Assembly: GCA_030696775.1 (NCBI GenBank)
Contig: JAUYRN010000005.1
Coordinates: forward strand, 186,001 to 250,000
DNA length: 64,000 bases
Reading direction: 5' to 3'
DNA from: Sulfuricurvum sp.
GTDB lineage: Bacteria; Campylobacterota; Campylobacteria; Campylobacterales; Sulfurimonadaceae
Each line of letters opens with the position of its first letter. Position 1 is the stretch's first letter. Under the pieces are notes generated by a model. That model had not been told where the DNA came from. It made no database searches and saw nothing but the letters and a program-made list of their open reading frames with translations. Of this stretch, positions 55,956-64,000 are shown one piece after another. A program made the translations under genes and the position numbers.

Positions 55956-56438
55956 ATGAGTAATAAAAAAACTTTTATCGATATTTTTTATCTTTTCACC
56001 CTTGCTATAACAGCAGGAGCCGTCTTCGTTTTAGGTGCATTGGTTGCGGCGGTTGTCTTTCACTCTGAGCTTTATTTGAGCATACCTATCCTCTCCCGTT
56101 ATGAAGAAGGAAAAATTATGGGGGAAATATTCCGCCGTTTTAGTTATTGGGCGTATTTTATGACAGCTGTTATCGCGGTTTATGAAGTCTCACGATACAA
56201 AGTAATGCAGATTGATAAAATTTCAATTTTAAGTGCGTTAGGTGCGATCAGTACTCTTTTACTTTTTGCTGCTGTGTATGTTCCTAAAATCTTAGAGTAT
56301 CAATCACGCGGTGAAAGTGCTATAGATGCATCGTTTGAGTCGCTGCATAAAGCGAGTGAAATTGATTTTAAAATCTTGCTTTTAATGTTGATTGTACTTT
56401 TTGCCCGTCGAACTTATTTAATGATGGCTAAGCGATGA
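55956..56438 (+). CDS. DUF4149-like integral membrane protein
   Basis: 160 aa, about four TM helices; GEIFRRFSYWAYFMTAVIAVYE. Confidence 0.65.
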   Translation: MSNKKTFIDIFYLFTLAITAGAVFVLGALVAAVVFHSELYLSIPILSRYEEGKIMGEIFRRFSYWAYFMTAVIAVYEVSRYKVMQIDKISILSALGAISTLLLFAAVYVPKILEYQSRGESAIDASFESLHKASEIDFKILLLMLIVLFARRTYLMMAKR

Positions 56439-57187
56439 TACGTTTTGAAAATGTCACTAAAAGCTTCGGAAAACGAGAAATTCTTCGAGGTGTCAATCTT
56501 GAAATTGAAGCGGGTAAAACAACGGTTATTTTTGGCGTTTCCGGTGGTGGAAAATCGACGATTATCAAACACATGGTGGGGCTACTCAGACCTGATAGCG
56601 GAACGATAAGCTATAAAGGGATAAATATTGATAAGGCTGATGAGACAGCATTGCGTGAAATTCGTAAAAAAATCGGATTTCTCTTTCAAAGCGGAGCGTT
56701 ATTCGACAGTATGAATATTGGCGACAACGTTGCATTTCCGATGCTTGAGCATCAAAAGTTAACTCCAAAAGAACTCAATTATAAGATTGATGAAAAACTT
56801 ACTATGGTAGGACTTGACCCTTTAATCGTTAAATCCCTCTACCCAGAAGAGCTCAGTGGCGGAATGCGTAAACGTGTAGGTTTAGCTCGTACTCTTGCAT
56901 TAGAACCTGAAGTGATTTTGTACGATGAACCAACCTCAGGACTGGATCCTGTTACCAGTGATTTTATCACTCAGATGATTTGTAGACTGCGTGATGAGAT
57001 GGGAATGACATCCGTATTGATTAGCCACGACATTGCTGAGAGTTTCAAAGCAGGGGATAACTACGCGATGCTTTTTGATGGAGTGATCGTGGATGCAGGC
57101 AATAAAGATTATTTTAAAAATTCACAAAATGCAGTCGTTCAACAATTTATAAATGCACGATCAGATGGTCCAATCGCATTTCATTAA
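56435..57187 (+). CDS. ABC transporter ATP-binding protein, MlaF-like
   Basis: 250 aa; GVSGGGKSTIIKHMVGLLRPDSG; LSGGMRKRVGLARTLALEPEVILYDEPTSGLDPVTS. Confidence 0.88.
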   Translation: MIRFENVTKSFGKREILRGVNLEIEAGKTTVIFGVSGGGKSTIIKHMVGLLRPDSGTISYKGINIDKADETALREIRKKIGFLFQSGALFDSMNIGDNVAFPMLEHQKLTPKELNYKIDEKLTMVGLDPLIVKSLYPEELSGGMRKRVGLARTLALEPEVILYDEPTSGLDPVTSDFITQMICRLRDEMGMTSVLISHDIAESFKAGDNYAMLFDGVIVDAGNKDYFKNSQNAVVQQFINARSDGPIAFH

Positions 57188-57190
57188 AAA

Positions 57191-59227
57191 CTAAATTGCT
57201 TCGGGCTTACCTGTAAAGTAACCTTGTGAATAGTCAATACCAATATTTTTTGCGATATTGTATACTGCCTCAGTACAGACAAATTCTGCGATTGTTGTCT
57301 TGCCTGCTTTTTTGGCAAACTCGACAATGGTCTCAACAATCATTCGTGCTTGAGGATTGGTGTCTATGTGTTGAATGAGACTTCCATCTATTTTAATAAT
57401 GTCAATATCCAGGGCAAGAAGATAATTAAAATTAGAGTAACCGCTACCAAAATCATCGATTGCAATATTACATCCGTACTCTTTTACCATTTGAATAAAA
57501 TTGATAACATCAGAGTGATCATGCAATGCTTCACTTTCTAAAATTTCAAATACAACTCGCTTTGCAATGTCGGGATTTTGTTCTAATATTGTTTGTATCA
57601 TCACAACGGTTTCATGACTGGTGATATCATCAATAGAAAGATTGAGTGAAAATTTATAGGGCTGTGTGCGCATCACTTCAAAACTTTTTTGAACCATAAT
57701 TCGTGTCAATGTTGGATAATACTTAGACTCTTTAATGACATCTAAATATTCAAAAATAGATTTTACTTCACCATCTTCCATAATAAGTCTGGCAAGTGCT
57801 TCATATTTTTCAATTTCTCCGGTAAGAAAAGAAACAATGGGCTGAAAATGAGGAATAAGGCGATCATTAGCAACTGCATTGTGTAATTCATGTGTCTTGA
57901 GCATATTTTCTTGAACGAATTTCTGTAAATTGAGTCCGTCATGGTAAAGTATCAACTCCTTAGAATAATCTTTTTTTATTGATTTTAGCGCCATATCTGA
58001 CGTCTCCAGTAATGGAGATTGCGTTGATATAGCCAGTGTGATCGAAAGGGAAGTTTCTATCCCTTCGATGATGATAGGTTCTTGTTTAAATTCAAGTAAA
58101 AGCTTATTAGCGAGAGCCTCAAGATCAAAGTCTTTTTCATGTTTGATTAGAATTCCAAACTCATCGCCACCAAGACGATAAAATTTAGGATTATTCCAAG
58201 ATGCACAAAGCTTATATAAGCGTTGAGTTACAATGGCAAGAATTTTATCTCCTGACGCAATTCCATAAAAGTCATTGTAGTTTTTAAATTTATTGATATT
58301 GATTAAAAAAAGTGCTGAAGGTGGTGCATTACGAATGTCACCTTCATATGCTTTTCGGCTTCCAAGTCCTGTAAGCCGATCGGTGAGAATCTCATTTTCA
58401 CTACGAATAAGAAAATAGATGATTAGCCCTAAGCTAGAGATATACAAGGCTATGAGGAAATAAGAAAAGAATTGAACGATAGAGAGTTCGATACGGTCCT
58501 CATTAAAAAAGTTTTGGCGTAACTCTAGGAGAGCTTTTTCTGTCTCTAAGTTTTCAAGCTTTTCAATTGAGTCCTTGTACTGAGGGAAAAAATTACGAAA
58601 AACTTTTATATTGCTGATCACTGCAGTTAAAATTTCTTGTTTATGGGAGTCTTTAAACTGATGAGTGGAAAGAACATCGATTCTTTGGTCAAGTTGGTCA
58701 ATCAATTGAGAATCAAGTGAATTTTTGGCCAATAGAACGATACTGCTGATTGCAGTTAGTCTTGTTAAAAAAAGGCGTTCGTCTGGATGGCTATTGTTAA
58801 AAGTGACAATGGCATTATTTTGTAAAATAGGAAGTGCCATAGTTGCATTTTTGATGGCAGAATTGGCAGTTTGAAAATCATAAATACTTTCTATTTTATA
58901 TTGCAAGGCTTGATGATATGCTTTTATTGCTTGAAGTGTTTTTGGGTGATTATTTTTAAGATGTTGATTATTTTCAAGTATTGCAATGATTTTTTCTACG
59001 GTAGCAATTTTTTGGATTATACCGTCTTGGTTGAGATAGAGAAAAAAACCGCTGCGCAATACTTCATAATCAAGTGATTTTTCGCCTGTTTCAATGGTGT
59101 TGATTTCGTACGTTACCTGTTGACGTTTATGAAAATAATTTTCAGAAAATTTATTAAAATATAGAAGGGATACAAGAGCAATAATACCGACAATTAAGGC
59201 AAGCATTATTTTGAGAGAGAGCCTCAT
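57191..59227 (-). CDS. Membrane sensor GGDEF-EAL protein
   Basis: 678 aa; helical N-terminal sensor between TMs; FYRLGGDEFGILI; YEALARLI, EILESE, DDFGSGYSN. Confidence 0.92.
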   Translation of the reverse strand: MRLSLKIMLALIVGIIALVSLLYFNKFSENYFHKRQQVTYEINTIETGEKSLDYEVLRSGFFLYLNQDGIIQKIATVEKIIAILENNQHLKNNHPKTLQAIKAYHQALQYKIESIYDFQTANSAIKNATMALPILQNNAIVTFNNSHPDERLFLTRLTAISSIVLLAKNSLDSQLIDQLDQRIDVLSTHQFKDSHKQEILTAVISNIKVFRNFFPQYKDSIEKLENLETEKALLELRQNFFNEDRIELSIVQFFSYFLIALYISSLGLIIYFLIRSENEILTDRLTGLGSRKAYEGDIRNAPPSALFLININKFKNYNDFYGIASGDKILAIVTQRLYKLCASWNNPKFYRLGGDEFGILIKHEKDFDLEALANKLLLEFKQEPIIIEGIETSLSITLAISTQSPLLETSDMALKSIKKDYSKELILYHDGLNLQKFVQENMLKTHELHNAVANDRLIPHFQPIVSFLTGEIEKYEALARLIMEDGEVKSIFEYLDVIKESKYYPTLTRIMVQKSFEVMRTQPYKFSLNLSIDDITSHETVVMIQTILEQNPDIAKRVVFEILESEALHDHSDVINFIQMVKEYGCNIAIDDFGSGYSNFNYLLALDIDIIKIDGSLIQHIDTNPQARMIVETIVEFAKKAGKTTIAEFVCTEAVYNIAKNIGIDYSQGYFTGKPEAI

Positions 59228-60141
59228 TTGATAATCATTTTGCTTGGAATTTGGCCGGTTAGTGTGTTTAAAAAAGAGGTAACATCTTGAATTTCTTTTG
59301 CAGACAGCTTTGTACCAAGATTGTGCATGGCCATAATTTTAAGAGCCCCTTGAAGTGTTTCGGCACTTCCATCATGAAAATAGGGAGCAGTTAAAGCAAT
59401 GTTTCGTAATGATGGGACTTTAAAAACATTTTTATCATTTTCACGCTTTGTGAGGGTATATCGGTCATCGGTTGTTAAGGTCCGTGTAATTGGGATAATA
59501 ACTCCAAACTTTTGAAACGAATTACCTCCCATATTGACTCCGTTATGACAACTCGCGCACCCAAGTGTCTTAAATAAAGTGTATCCACGTAATTCTTCAG
59601 TACTTAAAATGACTTCTCCACGTAAAAAACGATCAAATTTACTATTTGGAGTAATTAGTGTCTTTTCATATTCAGAAATTACACCTGCTATATCGGCAAT
59701 AGTGATGGATGATCGTCCTGTAATCTTATAAAAGGAATCACGATAGGCGGCATTGCTATTTATTCTTTTTTCAAGTTGCGCTGTTGTCATATCCATTTCG
59801 GCTGGATTATGAATAGGTCCTACAACTTGATCTGTAAGATTTTTAGCACGACCATTCCAAAATTGCTTAAAATTGAATACAGCATTAAAAACACTTGGCG
59901 ATTGCATGTTACCTTTTTTTCCGTTGACACCGATTGACATAGGACGAGGATCAGCACCACCGTGGTTGAAATCATGGCAAGAGGCACAAGCAATTGTTTG
60001 ATCACGAGAGAGAATCGTATCAAAAAACAAATTTTTACCTAAAGAAGCTTTTTCATAGTTATAGGGAATTTTTTGAGGAATAGGAGTAATTGGCTCAACG
60101 GCATTAAGAAGCAATGGAGCAAGAAATAATAAAAATCGCAT
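59224..60141 (-). CDS. Di-heme cytochrome c peroxidase
   Basis: 305 aa; signal peptide; CASCHDFNHGG, CASCHNGVNMGG; FKVPSLRNIALTAPYFHDGS. Confidence 0.93.
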   Translation of the reverse strand: MRFLLFLAPLLLNAVEPITPIPQKIPYNYEKASLGKNLFFDTILSRDQTIACASCHDFNHGGADPRPMSIGVNGKKGNMQSPSVFNAVFNFKQFWNGRAKNLTDQVVGPIHNPAEMDMTTAQLEKRINSNAAYRDSFYKITGRSSITIADIAGVISEYEKTLITPNSKFDRFLRGEVILSTEELRGYTLFKTLGCASCHNGVNMGGNSFQKFGVIIPITRTLTTDDRYTLTKRENDKNVFKVPSLRNIALTAPYFHDGSAETLQGALKIMAMHNLGTKLSAKEIQDVTSFLNTLTGQIPSKMIIK

Positions 60142-60216
60142 TTCTTTTAAGTCCTGATTACGAAAGTATTTTCATTGTATCGCTACACAGCTTAACGCAC
60201 TCTTGAATACAAATAA

Positions 60217-60507
60217 TCATCTTCCACCAAACTTCTTTGTCCACCACTCTTGAGGGGTGAGGGTTTTATTCTGTAAAAATTCTTCATCAAAATTGTATTC
60301 GTAAGTTGAACAATATTCGAGCAATATGGCATATGCTTCATTGATTTGTATGCTCATAGCGTGGGCTGTTTTTTCATCATCAGGATGCTTGTCAGGATGC
60401 CATTGTTTCATCATTGTTTTATAGCGGGTTTTGATTTCAGAGAGAGTAGCTTTGTCACTCAGACCAAGGAGCGTTTTGGCCTTTATGAGTGTGTCAAAGG
60501 AGAGCAT
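60217..60507 (-). CDS. Small J-domain (DnaJ-like) protein
   Basis: 96 aa; LLGLSDKATLSEIKTRYKTMMKQWHPDKHPDD (HPD). Confidence 0.88.
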   Translation of the reverse strand: MLSFDTLIKAKTLLGLSDKATLSEIKTRYKTMMKQWHPDKHPDDEKTAHAMSIQINEAYAILLEYCSTYEYNFDEEFLQNKTLTPQEWWTKKFGGR

Positions 60508-60519
60508 ATTTAGTAGTAT

Positions 60520-61644
60520 TTAGTCTTTTTGTTGACGCATAAACGTTGGAACGTCTAGGAAGTCTTCACTGTAATCGCCATTAGAAACCATCGCAGCTCG
60601 GACAACTACACGAGGTTTGACTGCAATGTCTTTATTCTCAAATTCGCTGTTATTGATGCCTTGAGAAGCTCTTTTTTCAAAACCTGTAGCAACAAGAGTG
60701 ATGCGAATAAAATCAATAGGAAGATCTTTATTAGTGGTTGTTCCAAAAATAACTTCGGCACTGTCATCAACACTTTTTTGCACTATTTCCATGGCTGAAC
60801 TAATTTCCATAAATGGATATTCAGGATGCATATTGAAGTGAACCAAAACACCTAATGCGCCGTTGATTGACATGTTGTCAAGCAATGGAGATTCAATAGC
60901 GTTTTTAATCGCTTCATTCGCTGCATTATCACCTGTATATTCACCGACACCCATGAGTGCCAATCCACGATGGCTCATTACGGTTTGTAAGTCTGCGAAG
61001 TCAAGATTGATATCATCTTCACCGCTTGCTAAAATCACACCAGATGTACCGCTAACGGCGCGAGCAAGAACACTGTCAACGATTTTGAAGCTCTCTTTGA
61101 TCCCCATTTTTGGATCAATGATTGAAAGAAGTTTATCATTAGGGATAACAACAATCGAATCGGATTCATTTTTGAGTTCTTCAAGACCCTCTTCGGCAAG
61201 TTTAAGACGTTTACGTCCTTCAAAAGAAAAAGGCTTAGTGACAACAGCAATCGTCAATGCTCCACACTCTTTAGCTATTTTAGCGATGATAGGAGCTGCA
61301 CCAGTACCTGTTCCACCACCTAAACCTGCAGCAACGAAAACAATGTCTGCACCATCAAGAGCACGACGAAGATCTTCATAACTTTCAAGAGCCGATTCTT
61401 TACCAACTTCAGGTTTCATCCCTGCGCCCAAACCTTTGGTTAGTTTAGCACCCAATTGAATTTTGATAGCAGCTGAGCCTTGCTCCAATACTTGGGCATC
61501 GGTGTTTGCAATAATGAGTTCAATCCCAGGAATTTGCTCTTTGAGCATAAAGCCGATCATGTTACCGCCGCCGCCGCCAACGCCGACTGCTACGATACGT
61601 GCCCCTGTTAATGATGATGATTCGTTAATTGAAAATGGTTCCAT
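60520..61644 (-). CDS. ftsZ: Cell division protein FtsZ
   Basis: 374 aa; VGVGGGGGNMIG, GGGTGTGAAPIIAKIA tubulin signature. Confidence 0.98.
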   Translation of the reverse strand: MEPFSINESSSLTGARIVAVGVGGGGGNMIGFMLKEQIPGIELIIANTDAQVLEQGSAAIKIQLGAKLTKGLGAGMKPEVGKESALESYEDLRRALDGADIVFVAAGLGGGTGTGAAPIIAKIAKECGALTIAVVTKPFSFEGRKRLKLAEEGLEELKNESDSIVVIPNDKLLSIIDPKMGIKESFKIVDSVLARAVSGTSGVILASGEDDINLDFADLQTVMSHRGLALMGVGEYTGDNAANEAIKNAIESPLLDNMSINGALGVLVHFNMHPEYPFMEISSAMEIVQKSVDDSAEVIFGTTTNKDLPIDFIRITLVATGFEKRASQGINNSEFENKDIAVKPRVVVRAAMVSNGDYSEDFLDVPTFMRQQKD

Positions 61645-61663
61645 ATTTGCTCCTTAGGTGTGA

Positions 61664-63103
61664 TTAAAATAGTTGTGTTGCCCAATTCCAAAACTTGGCG
61701 ATTGGATTTGGTTCTTCGGTTTGACGAGTTGAATTGTTTGAGATATTGACCATTTTAGATGCTTCTGCTTTTGGTTTCGTATCTACTCTTGGTGCACTTT
61801 TAGGTGGAGTTGATGAAGCAGGTTTAGACTGCGTCGATGATGAATACGAAGGTGGGATCGAATACTCAATCTCAACTTCTTCTTCAGCATGAGGTGCATC
61901 ATGATGTAATACTTCTTCACCCGAATGACGCATACGTTTATTGACATCGATCTCATATCGTGTGTATCCATCAGCTGCGTATTTGATAAGTCCTACCGCT
62001 CCTGAATAAGAAGGATCACGAAGGGTATCAAACAAACCGCCCATATCTGAAGGTTTTGCAAGGCGGACAGGCATATTGTCTAAAATAGCAACCGCAAGCT
62101 CGCGAAGCCCTTCAATTTTGGTGAATCCGCCGGTAAGGACAACACCTGCACCCAAATGTTCTTTCAATCCGCTTTTTTCTAAGGATTGCGCAATAATCAT
62201 CAACGTTTCTTCTACACGAGCATAAATAACATTGTGGACCACTTCAAGTGAAACTTCATGCGTTGCATTTTCATCACCGATTACAGGTAGTTCGATCAAA
62301 TCATTGCTCGGCGCATAAAGAGAACCGTAATTCATTTTTACATTGTCAGCAGTTTGCAATGGTGTGTGCAATGCCATAGAGAGGTCATTGGTAATATGGT
62401 TAGAACCGACACCTAAAAAGTCGTTATAACGGATGGCATGACCAGAATGGATCACTATGTTACTTGTATTTCCACCCATATCTACAACAGCAGCACCCAA
62501 CTCTTTTTCATCGTGATTAAGTACAGCGATAGCGGAAGCGTAACCGCTTAAAACTACACTTTCTACATCCACACCGGCAGCTTTGACTGCTTTGCGTAAA
62601 TTATTCAGATTGCTTTTAACGGTTGTAATAATATGCGTTTCAACTTCCAAACGGGATGCATTCATTCCAAGAGGATCTTCGATGAAATCTTGATCGTCTA
62701 CTTTGAAGTTATAAGGAAGTGCGTGAAGTACTTCAAATTCATTGGGTATGTTTGCATTGTAAAGAGAGGTGTGCATAACACGATTAATCTCTTTGAGGGT
62801 AATCTCTTTATCAGGGATATTAACAATACCGCTTGAGTTTAAACTTTTAGTGTAGGCACCCGAGATAGTTACGATTGCACTTTTTAAATCAGTTCCTGCT
62901 ACACGCTTGGCATCATTGAGAGCATTCTTAATTGATTTAGACGCTAGCTCAATATTAGTGATACTTCCTTTTCGAAGTCCCTGCGCTTTGGCTATACCTG
63001 CTCCAATAATTTGAGCACTGTTGTCATCACCAATCTCTGCGATAATGGCACAGATTTTTGTCGATCCGATATCGATGGCTAAAACCGTTCGTTTCAAAAT
63101 CAA
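61664..63103 (-). CDS. ftsA: Cell division protein FtsA
   Basis: 479 aa; VLAIDIGSTKICAIIAEIG; AAVVDMGGNTSNIVIHSG; VVLTGGFTKIEG. Confidence 0.97.
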   Translation of the reverse strand: MILKRTVLAIDIGSTKICAIIAEIGDDNSAQIIGAGIAKAQGLRKGSITNIELASKSIKNALNDAKRVAGTDLKSAIVTISGAYTKSLNSSGIVNIPDKEITLKEINRVMHTSLYNANIPNEFEVLHALPYNFKVDDQDFIEDPLGMNASRLEVETHIITTVKSNLNNLRKAVKAAGVDVESVVLSGYASAIAVLNHDEKELGAAVVDMGGNTSNIVIHSGHAIRYNDFLGVGSNHITNDLSMALHTPLQTADNVKMNYGSLYAPSNDLIELPVIGDENATHEVSLEVVHNVIYARVEETLMIIAQSLEKSGLKEHLGAGVVLTGGFTKIEGLRELAVAILDNMPVRLAKPSDMGGLFDTLRDPSYSGAVGLIKYAADGYTRYEIDVNKRMRHSGEEVLHHDAPHAEEEVEIEYSIPPSYSSSTQSKPASSTPPKSAPRVDTKPKAEASKMVNISNNSTRQTEEPNPIAKFWNWATQLF

Positions 63104-64000
63104 ATCCCCTCTGCATAGATTTCTATTGGATACTTACTCTCAAGCATTTTTAACAGCTTTTGATTGAGTAAATTTCCTTTTAGCTTCATAACGGTGTTAT
63201 CATCAGCTATTGTTGTATCTTGAAGCAACTTTTGTTCCAAAACGTTATAAAGAATCACATTTCCAGTTTCTAAAGTTAAAAACCCTTGTTTTTGTTTGGA
63301 TGCAAATAATTTGTTAACAAATTCAGTCGATTCTTGATCCGATAAACCGGCTAATTTAGAACTTTCTTTACGTGTTATGAAATCACTTACTGTTCCATGA
63401 AATGTTTTAAAACTGTTTTGCGCTAACTCTTGAAGTTTGGCTTTTTTCATCTCATAAGTGTAACCGATGTTAGCTTCAGCTTTTGCTTCTTCATAGGTTT
63501 TCGGCATAGTCGGATTGAGTTTTTCGAACTTAATGATAACGTATTCGTTATTCACTTTCCGTGGTTTCAAAAATGCTTTTTGAGTGTTGAGTGCCATAAT
63601 TTCTTTTAACAGTTCAGGTGAGAAAGTTTTACTATCAGAAGATAGATTTATCTTTTCAACTGTTACGGATGAGTTAAGTGAACCTTTTTTAAAATCAATG
63701 TAACGACGAAGAGCTTCTTTTTGAGTTGCTTCATCATTTAAGGCTGCAATAACTTGCGCTCGTGCTTGAGCTAATTCAAGCATTTTGCCGTCATTAGAAG
63801 TAAAAGAGTGCATATTTGATTGATAATAGCTATTTATGTCTGCTTCAGTTGGATTTGTACTTAGAAGCGGTTGACGAACTAAAGAGAGGTCGTACGTCGC
63901 CACTTTTTTATAATTGTTTTTATTCTTTTCCCAGTAACCTTTTAAAGCTGTTTCATCCGAAGTGATTGTGAGCATATCTGGAGTGAGAACCTTATAATCG
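63100..64000 (-). CDS. PpiD/SurA-like peptidyl-prolyl isomerase (C-terminal part, truncated by window edge)
   Basis: Frame stays open from 63975 to the window end (DYKVLTPDM...); VNNEYVIIKFEKLNPTMPKTYEEAKAEA; PPIase-ftsA-ftsZ order as in other Campylobacterota. Confidence 0.75.
   Translation of the reverse strand, partial: DYKVLTPDMLTITSDETALKGYWEKNKNNYKKVATYDLSLVRQPLLSTNPTEADINSYYQSNMHSFTSNDGKMLELAQARAQVIAALNDEATQKEALRRYIDFKKGSLNSSVTVEKINLSSDSKTFSPELLKEIMALNTQKAFLKPRKVNNEYVIIKFEKLNPTMPKTYEEAKAEANIGYTYEMKKAKLQELAQNSFKTFHGTVSDFITRKESSKLAGLSDQESTEFVNKLFASKQKQGFLTLETGNVILYNVLEQKLLQDTTIADDNTVMKLKGNLLNQKLLKMLESKYPIEIYAEGI

Noticed and set aside
60863-61381. 172-aa + strand ORF
   Set aside because: Antisense to ftsZ; Ser/Pro-rich translation typical of the complementary frame.
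1-64000. CRISPR array, transposon, prophage, rRNA or tRNA
   Set aside because: Scanned by eye; no regularly spaced repeats, transposase/integrase proteins or tRNA-like cloverleaf sequences recognised. A tRNAscan/Infernal run would be decisive.

Overview
64 kb of ordinary-looking chromosome from a Campylobacterota (epsilonproteobacterial) chemolithotroph. Gene content and the PPIase-ftsA-ftsZ order resemble Sulfuricurvum/Sulfurimonas relatives; this placement is inference only. Coding density is high. I saw no CRISPR array, transposase, prophage, rRNA or tRNA. Main blocks: (1) nitrate assimilation: partial nitrite/sulfite reductase, cobA, siroheme synthase, nrtA-nrtB-nrtD plus a porin, and later narK next to a PP2C/Ser-Thr-kinase fusion; (2) a redox/lipoprotein locus: 9-heme cytochrome, convergent OmpR-type response regulator and histidine kinase, PhoX/DUF839-like lipoprotein and di-heme peroxidase; (3) a divergently organised type II secretion locus (gspGHIJ against gspKLMNCDEF-like genes); (4) four c-di-GMP turnover proteins; (5) NYN-type nuclease plus Tex; (6) MacAB-TolC-type efflux; (7) a His-containing exported micropeptide upstream of a TonB receptor; (8) ftsA/ftsZ. 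The best leads are: a 17-bp identical motif shared by the nrtA and narK promoter regions, with a near match between cobA and the siroheme gene; a lipoprotein N-terminal domain shared by the 9-heme cytochrome and the PhoX-like protein around a two-component pair; a sensor domain shared by that kinase and a distant HD-GYP protein; a dispersed intergenic palindromic repeat family; and the unlisted 44-aa peptide with a strong downstream hairpin. All calls come from reading the sequence and supplied translations; no searches were run.
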